Numbered from the stretch's first letter, positions 34,906 through 44,319 are shown. The stretch is DNA of 64,000 bases from Ferruginivarius sediminum (GCF_003344765.1 NZ_QPMH01000004.1:62001-126000); one strand, 5' to 3'. Notes: generated from the letters alone by a model not told the origin. Translations and numbers: made by a program.

Positions 34906-35439
34906 CTAGAGCCCCTTCGCCCCGCGCTGTATTGCCACCACGCCGGTGCGGGAGACATCCACGAGGCCTAGCGGGCGCATGAGCTGGATGAAGGCGTCGA
35001 GCTTGTCGGTCTTGCCGGTCATCTCGAAGACGAAGTGCTCGTGGCTGGCATCGACCACCTTGGCCTTGAAGATATCGGCGATGCGCAGCGATTCGACACG
35101 CTTCTCCCCGGCGCCGAAGACCTTCACCAGCGCCAGCTCTCGCTCGACGTACGGGCCGATCCGGGTGAGGTCGGAGACCTTGTGCACCGGCACAAGGCGG
35201 CCGAGCTGCGCCTTGATCTGCTCCAGGATCATCGGCGTGCCGCTTGTGACCACGGTGATCCGCGACAGCCGGTTCTCCGGATCGACCTCGGTCACGGTCA
35301 GGCTTTCGATGTTATAGCCGCGCCCGGAAAACAGGCCGATGACGCGCGCCAGGACGCCCGGTTCGTTATCCACCAGGACGGCGATGGTGCGTTTCTCGGT
35401 ATGCGTCTGGGCGCGCAGTTCTTCCGGTGAGTTCGCCAT
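34906..35439 (-). CDS. ilvN: Acetolactate synthase small (regulatory) subunit
   Basis: 177 residues, with the ACT domain near the start (RTIAVLVDNEPGVLARVIGL, GRGYNIESLTV) and the C-terminal domain (SLRIADIFKAKVVDASHEHF). It confers valine feedback control on the large subunit. It lies between ilvB and ilvC; ilvH is an alternative symbol. Confidence 0.95.
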   Translation of the reverse strand: MANSPEELRAQTHTEKRTIAVLVDNEPGVLARVIGLFSGRGYNIESLTVTEVDPENRLSRITVVTSGTPMILEQIKAQLGRLVPVHKVSDLTRIGPYVERELALVKVFGAGEKRVESLRIADIFKAKVVDASHEHFVFEMTGKTDKLDAFIQLMRPLGLVDVSRTGVVAIQRGAKGL

Positions 35440-35586
35440 AGTCGATGCCCGCTGTCATGGCCAGGCCGGCATGCGGGGTGCGGCCGGCCAGTGTTGAAAG
35501 GGAGAGAAAAGGGGCCGGGACGGCCGCGTCAACGCAAAAAAGCGCTTTCGCGCAAACGCGGCGCCGCCCGGCATGATCCGCCGGCC

Positions 35587-37350
35587 TCAGACCAGGACCA
35601 TGCCCTCCTCGGAGACAGGCTTCTCCGTCCGGTCGCCGGGGCCGAGCAGCATCTCGTTGTGTGCCGCGCCCGAGGGAATCATCGGGAAGCAGTTCTCGAC
35701 CTGGTCGACGCAGCAGTCGAAGATCACCGGCTTCGGCGTCGCCAGCATCTCCCGGATCTTGTCGTCCAGCTCGCCCGGCTTGGTCGCGCGGATGCCGACG
35801 GCACCGTAAGCCTCCGCCAACTTGACGAAGTCGGGCAGGCTGTCGGTGTAGCTTTCGGAATAGCGTTCGCCATGCAGCAGTTCCTGCCACTGCCGGACCA
35901 TGCCCATCCACTGGTTGTTGACGATGAATACCTTCACCGGCAGCCGGTACTGCGCGAGCGTCGACATCTCCTGCATGTTCATCAGAATCGACGCCTCGCC
36001 GGCCACGTCGATCACCAGCGCACCCGGATGCGCCACCTGCACGCCCATGGCGGCGGGCAGGCCATAGCCCATGGTGCCGAGCCCGCCGGAGGTCATCCAG
36101 CGATTGGGGCGGTTGAACTTGAAGAACTGCGCGGCCCACATCTGGTGCTGCCCGACCTCGGTGGTGATGTAGAGGTCTTCGTATTCCTTGGTGAGCTCGT
36201 ACAGGCGCTTGATCGCGTGCTGTGGCTTGATCACGTCGCCGGTCTGCTCGAAGCGCAGGCAGTCGCGGGCGCGCCACTGGTCGATCTGCTTCCACCACTC
36301 CGCCAGCGCGTCCGCGTCCAACTTGTGCATACGCTCGTTCCAGACGGCGATGATCTCTTCCAGCACCTCGGCCACGTCGCCGACGATCGGGATGTCGACC
36401 ACCACGTTCTTGTTGATCGAACTGGGGTCGATGTCGATCTGGATCTTCGTCGAGTTGGGCGAGAATGCCGAGAGTCTGCCCGTCACCCGGTCGTCGAAGC
36501 GCGCGCCGACGGCAATCATGACGTCGCAGCCGTGCATCGCCATGTTCGCCTCGTACGTCCCGTGCATGCCCAGCATGCCCAGGAAGTGCGGGTCGTCGCC
36601 CGGGAACGCGCCCAGACCCATCAGCGTGTTGGTTATCGGCACGCCCGTCGCGTGGGTCAGGTGGGCCAGCAACTCCGCCGCGCGGGGGCCGGAATTGATG
36701 ACGCCGCCGCCGGCATAGATGATCGGCTTGCGCGCGCGGGCCAGTGCCTCGACCGCCGCCTCGATCTGCGGGCGCTCGCCCTTGGTCTGCGGGTTGTAGC
36801 TGCGGTGCTGCACTTCTTCCTTCGGCAGGTAGGCGCCGAGGGCCTGCAACACGTCCTTGGGCAGGTCGACCACGACCGGCCCCGGCCGGCCGGAGCGCGC
36901 GACATAGAACGCCTCGTGCATGATCCGGGGCAGGTCCTCGACCGACTTCACCAGGTAGTTGTGCTTGGTGCAAGGCCGGGTGATGCCGGTGGTGTCCGCC
37001 TCCTGGAACGCGTCGTTCCCGATCAGGTGCGTGGGCACCTGTCCGGTCAGGCAAACCACCGGGATCGAGTCCATCAGCGCATCGGTCAGGCCGGTGACGG
37101 CGTTGGTGGCACCGGGACCCGAGGTCACGAGCGTCACCCCGACCTTGCCGGTGGAGCGGGCATAGCCCTCCGCCGCGTGGACCGCAGCCTGTTCGTGGCG
37201 CACCAGGATGTGGCGGAGCGAGTTCTGCTGAAAGAGCGCGTCGTAGATCGGAAGGACCGCGCCGCCCGGATACCCGAAAACCGTGTCGACACCTTGGTCC
37301 ACCAGGGCCTTGATGACGATCTCCGCACCGGACAATTGCTCGGTCGACAT
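35587..37350 (-). CDS. ilvB: Acetolactate synthase large subunit
   Basis: 587 residues from ATG 37350 with AAGGATAGAG upstream; the open frame extends to 37467 without a better start. The N-terminus has GADTVFGYPGG-like sequence (VDTVFGYPGGAVLPIYD), with the catalytic Glu expected nearby in VRHEQAAVHAAEGYAR. The TPP-Mg site VIDVAGEASILMNMQEMS ... NNQWMGMVRQW is the alphaproteobacterial variant. It makes acetolactate in branched-chain amino acid synthesis. ilvI is an alternative symbol. Confidence 0.97.
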   Translation of the reverse strand: MSTEQLSGAEIVIKALVDQGVDTVFGYPGGAVLPIYDALFQQNSLRHILVRHEQAAVHAAEGYARSTGKVGVTLVTSGPGATNAVTGLTDALMDSIPVVCLTGQVPTHLIGNDAFQEADTTGITRPCTKHNYLVKSVEDLPRIMHEAFYVARSGRPGPVVVDLPKDVLQALGAYLPKEEVQHRSYNPQTKGERPQIEAAVEALARARKPIIYAGGGVINSGPRAAELLAHLTHATGVPITNTLMGLGAFPGDDPHFLGMLGMHGTYEANMAMHGCDVMIAVGARFDDRVTGRLSAFSPNSTKIQIDIDPSSINKNVVVDIPIVGDVAEVLEEIIAVWNERMHKLDADALAEWWKQIDQWRARDCLRFEQTGDVIKPQHAIKRLYELTKEYEDLYITTEVGQHQMWAAQFFKFNRPNRWMTSGGLGTMGYGLPAAMGVQVAHPGALVIDVAGEASILMNMQEMSTLAQYRLPVKVFIVNNQWMGMVRQWQELLHGERYSESYTDSLPDFVKLAEAYGAVGIRATKPGELDDKIREMLATPKPVIFDCCVDQVENCFPMIPSGAAHNEMLLGPGDRTEKPVSEEGMVLV

Positions 37351-37417
37351 AACTCTATCCTTCGCTTCCGCGGTTGCGCTCTTCCGGTTGCCGTCCTCCA
37401 GCGCTGCCGCCCCATTC

Positions 37418-37436
37418 ACACTTTTGACGAAAGTGT
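37418..37436. promoter_or_regulatory. Inverted repeat upstream of ilvB
   Basis: ACACTTT (37418-37424) and AAAGTGT (37430-37436) are perfect inverted repeats with a 5-base spacer, 68 bp upstream of the ilvB ATG. Position and symmetry suggest an operator, but no regulator can be named. Confidence 0.35.
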
Positions 37437-37527
37437 ACGCCCGACCCTTGGGCCGGGTCGACCGCACTTCCGAAAAATCCAGGTTTTCCGCCTTCTTTCC
37501 AGCGGTTCGGCGGCATAACCTATTGGG

Positions 37528-38505
37528 TCAAGGTTGCGCCGTCAACATAAACTGGCGAATTTCATTAAAGATTATAGGCGTTAGCCTTTCCGAAAGTTGC
37601 GCGTGATGGAAAATCACCTTATCGGCGTCCTTCGGCGTCTGATGCCGCAGCCAGGTCATCTGACGTTTGGCGTAGCGTCGCGTCGCCTGCTGGGCGGCGG
37701 CGAGCGCCTGGTCCAGCGACGTTTCGCCGCGCAGGTGCGCCATCAGGTCCGGCACGCCGACGGCCTTCATCGCCGGCAGGCTGGGGTCAAGATGCATATC
37801 CATCAGGTGCCGCACCTCGTCCAATGCGCCCGTCGCCACCATCTCGGCCAGCCGCCGGTCGATTTTCTCGTAGAGGGGCCGGCGTGGCGGCAGCGTGGCG
37901 ATTACAAGGGCATCGTAGGCGCCGGCGCCCGCATCCGCCTGCGACTGATAGTCGGCGAGCGAACGCCCCGTTGCCTCCATGACCTCCAGCGCGCGGGCGA
38001 TCCGCTGGCTGTCGGCGGGGCGTAGCCGGGCGGCCATTCGCGCGTCCTTTGCGGCCAGTTCGGCGTGCAGCGCCGGCGCGGTCAGGCTGGCCTGACGCCG
38101 GCGCACGCTCTCGCGCACCTCGGGCGGAATGTCCGGGACCGGCGCCATGCCGCGAAGCAGCGCGCGCAGGTAGAGACCGGTACCACCCACCAGGATGGGG
38201 AGGCGGGCGGCCGCCAATGCCGCGTCGATTTCCGCGATCGCCATGGCGCGCCAGCGTTCTGCCGAGCACGCCTCGGCCGCCGAGAGTACGCCATAGAGTC
38301 GGTGTGGGACACGGGCTTCGTCGGCGGGTGTGGGACGCGCCGTCAGAATCGGCAGTTCCCGGTAGATTTGCATTGAGTCGGCGTTGATGACGGTGCCAGC
38401 GAATTCCTCGGCGATCGCGACGGCCAGGCCGGACTTGCCACAGGCGGTGGGGCCGGTGATCGCCAAGACCGGCGGACGTTGTCCGGCTGCGTCATGTTCA
38501 CTCAT
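37528..38505 (-). CDS. miaA: tRNA dimethylallyltransferase
   Basis: 325 residues using ATG 38505 (GTG 38511 is upstream in frame). It has the P-loop ITGPTACGKSGLAVAIAEEF, the DSMQIYRELPILTARP segment and LPILVGGTGLYLRALLRGM. The C-terminal RRYAKRQMTWLRHQ is the tRNA-binding end. It adds an isopentenyl group to A37 of tRNAs reading U-starting codons. Divergent from serB with a 53-bp gap. Confidence 0.97.
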   Translation of the reverse strand: MSEHDAAGQRPPVLAITGPTACGKSGLAVAIAEEFAGTVINADSMQIYRELPILTARPTPADEARVPHRLYGVLSAAEACSAERWRAMAIAEIDAALAAARLPILVGGTGLYLRALLRGMAPVPDIPPEVRESVRRRQASLTAPALHAELAAKDARMAARLRPADSQRIARALEVMEATGRSLADYQSQADAGAGAYDALVIATLPPRRPLYEKIDRRLAEMVATGALDEVRHLMDMHLDPSLPAMKAVGVPDLMAHLRGETSLDQALAAAQQATRRYAKRQMTWLRHQTPKDADKVIFHHAQLSERLTPIIFNEIRQFMLTAQP

Positions 38506-38558
38506 AGACACGAATGCTCTTGCCCCGCTGGCCGTCGGCCACTAAGACCAGGGCCGTC

Positions 38559-39470
38559 ATGGCCGACCCCAAGATCGACCAAATCCTTACGCTTATCGCC
38601 AATCCCCGTGCAAGGAACCTCGACCGGAGCGCGCTGGAGGCAGCATGCGATGCGCTGCTTCGGGCCGGTGGGAAGCCGGGCGCGCCTGTCTGGCTCGATC
38701 AGGGGGTTGCCGGGGATGTCCCCTTCACAGGTGTCGACCCCGCCGTTGCGGAAACGGTGGTGCGCGAGGCGCTGGCCGATGCTCCTTACGACCTCGCCGC
38801 GCAACCGGCAAGCGGCAGGCGGAAGGGCGCGCTGGTGGCCGACATGGATTCCACCATCGTCACCTCGGAAACCCTCGACGACATGGCCGAGGCCGTTGGC
38901 CTGAAGGACGTGATCGCCGAGATCACGGCCCGGGCGATGAATGGCGAGCTCGACTTCGCCGATGCACTGCGGGAGCGTGTGCGCATGCTGGCCGGCCTGC
39001 CGGAATCCGCCGTCGCGGCGACCTTGGAGCAGGTGGCGCTGAACGAAGGCGCGCGCACGCTGGTGCGCACGATGAAGGCGTATGGCGCGACGACTGCCCT
39101 TGTCTCCGGCGGCTTCACCGCCATTGCAGAGCCAGTGGGCCAGCGCTGCGGTTTCGATCGCGTGGTCGCCAACCGCCTCCTGATCGAGGATGGGCGGCTG
39201 ACGGGGAATGTCGGCGAGCCGATCCTGGGCAAGGAGGCGAAGCTGGCAACGCTCCACGATGTCGCGGCCGCCGGCGGGGTTGATACGGCAGGCGTCTGCG
39301 CCGTGGGCGACGGCGCCAACGACCTGCCGATGCTCCTCGCCGCCGGGCTGGGCGTGGCGTTCCGCGCCAAGCCTTCCGTGCGTGCCGAGGCGCATGTGCG
39401 CGTCGACCACGGCGATTTGACGGCCCTGCTTTACCTGCAGGGCTATCGCGGCGAAGATTTCATCCAATAA
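38559..39470 (+). CDS. serB: Phosphoserine phosphatase
   Basis: 303 residues from ATG 38559. HAD motif 1 GALVADMDSTIVTSETLDDM, motif 2 ALVSGGFTAIAEPVG, motif 3/4 KEAKLATLHDVAA and VGDGANDLPMLLAAGLGVAF. It performs the last step of serine synthesis. Its N-terminal 80 residues are an ACT-like region usual for SerB. Convergent context: none, followed by a small regulator on the same strand. Confidence 0.97.
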   Translation: MADPKIDQILTLIANPRARNLDRSALEAACDALLRAGGKPGAPVWLDQGVAGDVPFTGVDPAVAETVVREALADAPYDLAAQPASGRRKGALVADMDSTIVTSETLDDMAEAVGLKDVIAEITARAMNGELDFADALRERVRMLAGLPESAVAATLEQVALNEGARTLVRTMKAYGATTALVSGGFTAIAEPVGQRCGFDRVVANRLLIEDGRLTGNVGEPILGKEAKLATLHDVAAAGGVDTAGVCAVGDGANDLPMLLAAGLGVAFRAKPSVRAEAHVRVDHGDLTALLYLQGYRGEDFIQ

Positions 39471-39555
39471 AGCTTTCTCTCGCGCGGGCGCCCCGGCTTT
39501 GGTAAATGGGCGAAGCAGAGAAAACACCGTTCGAATAGAAGGAATCAGCGACGCC

Positions 39556-39927
39556 ATGTACCAGGCCTCGCCCAAGCAACTGGGTCAACGGATAAAGATG
39601 CGTCGCGAGCAGGTCGGACTCTCGACGTCCGCGCTGGCGCGCCGTCTGGGGGTGCAGCGCGACACGCTCGCCGCATGGGAGATCGGAAGTAGCGAACCCC
39701 GCGCCAACAAGCTGCAGATGCTGGCCGGTGTTCTGGGCACGAACGTTAGCTGGCTGTTGGAGGGTGATGCCGGTTGCGGCCCCAACCCGCAGCCGACGAA
39801 CGACACGGCCGCCTTGCGCGAGCAGTTGGGCCAGGCCCGCGATCTGGCGCAAAACCTGTCGAACATGCTGGAATCCATCCAGCACCGCATCGACTTGCTG
39901 GAAAAGGACAAAAGCACGCACAGCTGA
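39556..39927 (+). CDS. XRE-family DNA-binding protein with coiled-coil tail
   Basis: 123 residues from ATG 39556 (in-frame extension to 39499 has no good site). A classic helix-turn-helix occupies residues 5-60 (LSTSALARRLGVQRDTLAAW, then EIGSSEPRANKLQMLAGVLG). A Pro/Asn-rich linker (about 72-84) leads to a helix with heptad-like spacing (LREQLGQARDLAQNLSNMLE). It probably dimerises through the tail. It sits 86 bp after serB; regulated genes unknown. Confidence 0.85.
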   Translation: MYQASPKQLGQRIKMRREQVGLSTSALARRLGVQRDTLAAWEIGSSEPRANKLQMLAGVLGTNVSWLLEGDAGCGPNPQPTNDTAALREQLGQARDLAQNLSNMLESIQHRIDLLEKDKSTHS

Positions 39928-40002
39928 GGGCGGCTCTCAAGCCACGGCATGTGTTGATCCCGGCCGGGTCGCGCCCATCTCAAAAGCCGGGAGGTACAGC
40001 CC

Positions 40003-40587
40003 GTGCGCGTCTTGCCGAAGCCGCTCAGTGCATACCCCTGGTTTCTCAGGCCGTTCTTCTGGAACCAGCGGCGGAAGTACGGTCAGGTCCTTGAGCCTGG
40101 ATTGCTGTGGGGCAGGGTGCCGAGACTTTTTGCGGCGGTGGCACTGCTGTTCGGCGTGCTGGAGCGCCGCAAGAGCCCACTGCCGCCCCCGCTGCGTTCC
40201 TTGATCACCGTACGCGTTTCACAGATCAACCACTGTCCATTCTGCGTCGACGTCAACGCCGCGACCCTGCACAAGCGCGGCGCAAGTTGGGAGAAGATCG
40301 AGGCGCTACCCGACTGGCGCGACAGCACGCTGTTCGACGACCGGGAGCGTGCTGCCCTCGCCTATGCCGAAGCGGTAACGCGCACCGACGAGAGGGTCAC
40401 CGACGCGCTGATGGCCGAGGTCAAGAGCCACTTCGACGATGACTCGCTGGTCGAACTGACCGGGCTGATTGCTTTCCAGAATATGTCGAGCAAGTTCAAT
40501 AGCGCCCTCGACGTCCCGCCGCAGGGCTTTTGCCGCATTCCGTCGCTGCAGGACGATATCGAGGACGGCACACGCGTCTTGCCGTGA
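40003..40587 (+). CDS. Carboxymuconolactone decarboxylase/AhpD-like protein
   Basis: 194 residues starting at GTG. The AhpD-like core contains NHCPFCVDVNAATLHKRGAS, with the CxxC redox pair, followed by a helical domain with ERAALAYAEAVTRTDERVTD. This family includes peroxidase-like (alkylhydroperoxidase) enzymes. The N-terminal 55 residues (PWFLRPFFWNQRRKYGQ, then LLWGRVPRLFAAVALLFGVL) include one likely membrane segment, unusual for AhpD. The natural substrate is unknown. Confidence 0.8.
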   Translation: MRVLPKPLSAYPWFLRPFFWNQRRKYGQVLEPGLLWGRVPRLFAAVALLFGVLERRKSPLPPPLRSLITVRVSQINHCPFCVDVNAATLHKRGASWEKIEALPDWRDSTLFDDRERAALAYAEAVTRTDERVTDALMAEVKSHFDDDSLVELTGLIAFQNMSSKFNSALDVPPQGFCRIPSLQDDIEDGTRVLP

Positions 40588-40700
40588 TCGGGCCCCCTTG
40601 GATGGAACTAAGCTTGGCTGCTGAATTCCGTTGATTTGCTCCGAAGACTCCGGTCTAATTTTTAGACCGGCATAAGGGCCGGAGATCCAGAGAGAAATCC

Positions 40701-41120
40701 ATGAAGTGCACGCTGACGATAGTGGCATTTACTGCTGCTTTCGGGCTGGCTCAATTCGCCCAGGCAGCGGAAGAAATGGAAGAGTACACCGCTCCAGAAG
40801 CGGAGAAGACCGTGCTTGAAAGCCGGACCGACCTAGCCAGTGGCGCTGATCTTGAGGCCAGGGTCATCAAGTTCACGCTTCCGGCTGACCACAAGGGCGG
40901 GCGTCACTACCACACCGGCGACCTTTTCGTGTATGTGGAGAAGGGTGAACTCACTGTCTTCCTGGAAAGCGGTGAGAAGACGGTCAAGGCTGGAGAGGCG
41001 TTCTATGAAATCCCCGGCCAAACCATGCATGCGGAAAACATGAGTGCCGACGAGGAAGTCGAACTCATTGTCTTCCAGGTTGGCAAGAAAGGGGAGCCGC
41101 TGATGGTAAAGGCCGATTAG
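40701..41120 (+). CDS. Exported cupin-domain protein
   Basis: 139 residues. A signal peptide (FTAAFGLAQFAQA) precedes an acidic segment (AEEMEEYTAPEAEK), then a single cupin barrel with DHKGGRHYHTGDLFVYVEKG and GEAFYEIPGQTMHAENM. His residues in GGRHYH and MHAEN could bind a metal. Preceded by GGAGATCCAGAGAG. Function unknown; likely a periplasmic small-molecule-binding or enzymatic cupin. Confidence 0.8.
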   Translation: MKCTLTIVAFTAAFGLAQFAQAAEEMEEYTAPEAEKTVLESRTDLASGADLEARVIKFTLPADHKGGRHYHTGDLFVYVEKGELTVFLESGEKTVKAGEAFYEIPGQTMHAENMSADEEVELIVFQVGKKGEPLMVKAD

Positions 41121-41156
41121 CCCGGGCCATGGAAAAGAGTTCGTTTGTCAGGACGT

Positions 41157-41204
41157 ATGCCGTCCGCCTCGAACGCCGCTTTTGGCAGGTGAGGCGGACG
41201 GTAT
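41157..41204. terminator. Hairpin between convergent cupin and korB genes
   Basis: ATGCCGTCCGCCTC (41157-41170) pairs with GAGGCGGACGGTAT (41191-41204) over 14 bp with one G-U pair; loop of 20. No U-tract on either side. It probably serves as a bidirectional 3' end for both convergent transcripts. Confidence 0.55.
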
Positions 41205-41219
41205 GAGTTGGCCGTGCGA

Positions 41220-42260
41220 CTACTCGACCGTCCAGGTATATCCGCCGCGCAGCAGCTCGTTGATGTCCGGCAGTTGGCCGTCTTTCAGGCCGTTTTTCTC
41301 TCGGACCTCGCGGCGCTGCTGGTGCACCAGCGTTTCGTAGGACGGGGCGGGGTCGTTGTAGATCACGCCCATCGCGACGGGCAGGTGCGGCGGCTCCATC
41401 GCCGCCAGCATCTGTGCGAGACGCAGGTTAGTCTCGTCGTGGACCAGGACCTCGTCCTCGCCGACACCGCCCTCGCCGACGGTCACGACCTCAAGCTCGA
41501 TGGTCTTGGGATTGAGCCGCAGGCCCTTGTCCCGGTTCTTGCCGAAGATCAGCGGCTCGCCGTGTACGACATGCACTTGCGCGTCGGCCTGGGTCGCCTT
41601 GTCGGTGAAGTGGCCGAAAACGCCGTCGTTGTAGACGATGCAGTTCTGCAGGATTTCTACGAAGGACGCCCCTTCGTACGCCTGCGCGCGTTTCAGCACA
41701 TCCGGAAGCTGCTTCTGCAGGGTGTCCACCGAGCGCGCGACGAAGCGCGCGCCCGAGCCCAGCGCGAAGGCGCAGGCATTGACCGGCGCCTCGACCGAAC
41801 CGGTCGGTGTCGAGGGAGAACGGGTGCCGGCATGCGAGGTCGGCGAGTACTGCCCCTTCGTCAGCCCATAGATCTCGTTGTTGAACAGCAGGATCTGCAA
41901 GTTGACGTTGCGGCGCAGGACGTGCAGCAGGTGATTGCCGCCAATCGACAGCGCGTCGCCGTCGCCCGTCACCACCCAGACGTCCAGCTCGGGGTTCGCC
42001 AGTTTCACCCCTGTCGCCAGCGCCGGCGCGCGGCCGTGGATGGTGTGAAAGCCGTAGGTCGAGACGTAGTAGGGGAACCGCGCGGCACAGCCGATGCCGG
42101 AGACGAACACCGTCTTCTCGCGCGGAGCCTGCAGATCGGCGAGCGTGCGCTGAACCGCCTTGAGAATGGCGTAATCGCCGCAGCCCGGGCACCAGCGAAC
42201 TTCCTGGTCCGAGGCGTAGTCCTTCGCCTGCAACTTTTCCGGTGTGTCGACGACGGTCAT
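41220..42260 (-). CDS. korB: 2-oxoacid:ferredoxin oxidoreductase beta subunit
   Basis: 346 residues. The TPP-binding beta-subunit pattern is visible: RWCPGCGDYAILKAVQRTLA, KTVFVSGIGCAARFPYYVST, and VWVVTGDGDALSIGGNHLLH (GDG...N). The Cys at WCPGC is part of the [4Fe-4S] cluster site typical of two-subunit KorB. It starts 2 bp after korA ends. It takes electrons from 2-oxoglutarate (or a related 2-oxoacid) to ferredoxin, making succinyl-CoA. Confidence 0.93.
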   Translation of the reverse strand: MTVVDTPEKLQAKDYASDQEVRWCPGCGDYAILKAVQRTLADLQAPREKTVFVSGIGCAARFPYYVSTYGFHTIHGRAPALATGVKLANPELDVWVVTGDGDALSIGGNHLLHVLRRNVNLQILLFNNEIYGLTKGQYSPTSHAGTRSPSTPTGSVEAPVNACAFALGSGARFVARSVDTLQKQLPDVLKRAQAYEGASFVEILQNCIVYNDGVFGHFTDKATQADAQVHVVHGEPLIFGKNRDKGLRLNPKTIELEVVTVGEGGVGEDEVLVHDETNLRLAQMLAAMEPPHLPVAMGVIYNDPAPSYETLVHQQRREVREKNGLKDGQLPDINELLRGGYTWTVE

Positions 42261-42262
42261 CG

Positions 42263-44128
42263 TCAGTCCTCCAGCTCCGCCCGCATGGCGGCTTCGATTT
42301 CACTGATCTTGAACGGCTTGCCGGTCACCTTGTCGACCCGGTGCGCGGGGATCATCAGTTCGGCGCGCAGCAGGGTCACAAGCTGTCCGTTGTTCATCTC
42401 CGGCACGATAACCTTGTCGAAGCCGCCCAGCAGCTCACCCAGGTTGCGGGGCAGGGGCCAGATGTGCCGCAGGTGGATGTGGCTGACGCCGTGGCCTTGC
42501 GCGCGCAGGTTATGCACCGCCCGGCTGATCGGACCGTAGGTGGAGCCCCAACCCACGACGGCCAGCCGGCCGCTGGTTTCGCCCTGCTCGACCGTCTGCT
42601 CGGGAATATCGTCGGCGGCATGCCGCACCTTCTCGGCGCGCAGGTCGGTCATCTTCTGGTGGTTGGCCGGGTCATAGCTGACGTTGCCGGTGACATCCTG
42701 CTTCTCCAGCCCGCCGATCCGGTGCTCTAGCCCTGGCGTACCGGGGATCGCCCAGGGCCGCGCCAGCGTCTCCGCATCGCGCGTATAGGGGTGGAAGCCC
42801 TCGGGATCGGTGGCAAATTTGGCGGGGAAGGGCTCGTAGTCGTTGAAGTCCGGAATCCGCCACGGCTGCGATGCGTTCACGATGTAGCCGTCGGTCAGCA
42901 CGATCACCGGCGTCATGTAGCGTGTCGCCAGGCGCACCGCCTCGATCCCGACCTCGAAGCAGTCGCCGGGCGAGCGCGCGGCGAGGACGATCAGCGGGCT
43001 GTCGCCATTGCGGCCGTAGACCGCCTGGTACAGGTCGGACTGCTCGGTCTTGGTCGGCATCCCGGTCGAGGGGCCGGCACGCTGCGAGTTCACCACGATA
43101 AGCGGCAGCTCGGTCGCGATGGCGAGGCCGATCGCTTCCGTCTTCAGGGCCACGCCCGGTCCGGAACTGGACGTTACGCCCACCTTTCCGGCATAGGATG
43201 CGCCAATGGCCGCCGCGCAGGCCGCAATCTCGTCCTCCGCCTGGAAGGTCGTCACCTCGAACTGCTTCAATCCGGCCAGGGCATGCAGAAGCTGGGAAGC
43301 CGGCGTGATCGGGTAGGAGCAGAAGGTCATCTCCAGCCCGGCCAGCCGCATGCCCGCCAGCAATCCCCAGGCCATCGCCTCGGTCCCGGTGACGTTGCGG
43401 TAAAGGCCGGCGTCGATATGCGCTGGAGGTACGGCATAGGTGTGAACGCCCGTCGGCATCTCCGCCGTCTCGCCGAAGGCTTCGCCGGCGCGCAAGGCCG
43501 CGATATTCGCGTCTGCGATCTCCTCGCGCCCGGCGAACTTCCCCTTGAGCCAGGCCTCGGTCGCGCTGCGGTCGCGGCCGAACATCCAGTAGACCAAGCC
43601 CAGCGCCCACATGTTCTTGCAGCGCAGCGCCTCTTTCTTCGACAGGCCGAAGGGCTTCACCGCTTCCTGCGTGTGACGCGACATGTCGATCTCGACCACG
43701 CGGTAAGCCTTGAGGCTGTCGTCGGCAAGGGGGCTGGCCTCGTAGCCGGCCTTCTGCACGTTCTTGTCGCCGAAGGCACCCACGTCGACCAGAATCAGGC
43801 CGCCGGGCTTCACCTCGTCCAGGTTCACCTTCAAGGCCGCCGGGTTCATCGCAACCAACACGTCCAACTCGTCGCCCGACGTCTTGATCTCGCGCGCGCC
43901 GAAATGGATCTGGAAAGCCGACACGCCATAGGTCGTGCCCGCCGGCGCGCGGATCTCGGCCGGGAAGTCGGGGAAGGTCGACAGGTCGTTGCCGGCCAGC
44001 GCGGTCGCCAGGGTGAACTGGCTGCCGGTGAGCTGCATGCCGTCGCCGGAGTCCCCGGCGAAGCGCACCACAGCGTGCTCCAGCTCGATCCGCTTGTGAG
44101 CGGTCCTGAGGGCGGCTGATCCCTCCAT
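42263..44128 (-). CDS. korA: 2-oxoacid:ferredoxin oxidoreductase alpha subunit (fused gamma-alpha)
   Basis: 621 residues from ATG 44128; a GTG three bases upstream is also possible, with AAAGGACG before it. The N-terminal 170 residues are the gamma-type domain (VRFAGDSGDGMQLTGSQFT); the rest is the alpha-type pyrimidine-binding part (MTFCSYPITPASQLLHALAG, GVTSSSGPGVALKTEAIGLA, LIVVNSQRAGPSTGMPTKTE). The gamma-alpha fusion is the usual two-subunit KorAB form. An AT-rich leader with a palindrome precedes it. Confidence 0.93.
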   Translation of the reverse strand: MEGSAALRTAHKRIELEHAVVRFAGDSGDGMQLTGSQFTLATALAGNDLSTFPDFPAEIRAPAGTTYGVSAFQIHFGAREIKTSGDELDVLVAMNPAALKVNLDEVKPGGLILVDVGAFGDKNVQKAGYEASPLADDSLKAYRVVEIDMSRHTQEAVKPFGLSKKEALRCKNMWALGLVYWMFGRDRSATEAWLKGKFAGREEIADANIAALRAGEAFGETAEMPTGVHTYAVPPAHIDAGLYRNVTGTEAMAWGLLAGMRLAGLEMTFCSYPITPASQLLHALAGLKQFEVTTFQAEDEIAACAAAIGASYAGKVGVTSSSGPGVALKTEAIGLAIATELPLIVVNSQRAGPSTGMPTKTEQSDLYQAVYGRNGDSPLIVLAARSPGDCFEVGIEAVRLATRYMTPVIVLTDGYIVNASQPWRIPDFNDYEPFPAKFATDPEGFHPYTRDAETLARPWAIPGTPGLEHRIGGLEKQDVTGNVSYDPANHQKMTDLRAEKVRHAADDIPEQTVEQGETSGRLAVVGWGSTYGPISRAVHNLRAQGHGVSHIHLRHIWPLPRNLGELLGGFDKVIVPEMNNGQLVTLLRAELMIPAHRVDKVTGKPFKISEIEAAMRAELED

Positions 44129-44220
44129 CACGGATACGTCCTTTCGTCACTCGTCATTCAGCAGGGGCGTCCTCGCCGGGAGGAGGCCCACCTCTAGCAT
44201 CCGAAACCAGCAAATGGCAA

Positions 44221-44241
44221 TGTGAATTTTTTAAATTCACA
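44221..44241. promoter_or_regulatory. Perfect palindrome upstream of korAB
   Basis: TGTGAATTT (44221-44229) and AAATTCACA (44233-44241) are perfect inverted repeats around TTT, about 93 bp before the korA start. It is AT-rich in a GC-rich genome. It is more like an operator for a dimeric regulator than a terminator (no GC stem, no T-run beyond it in the fprA direction). Confidence 0.45.
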
Positions 44242-44319
44242 CTAAGCTATAGTTATTTCCAAATCATTGAGCTAAACTGCGCTCTGCCGGGCAGAAAATT
44301 TGCGTGTGCGTATATCATA

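Noticed and set aside
35366..37054. 562-codon frame overlapping ilvB in another frame
   Set aside because: Arg/Gly/Ala-rich shadow; ilvB is unambiguous.
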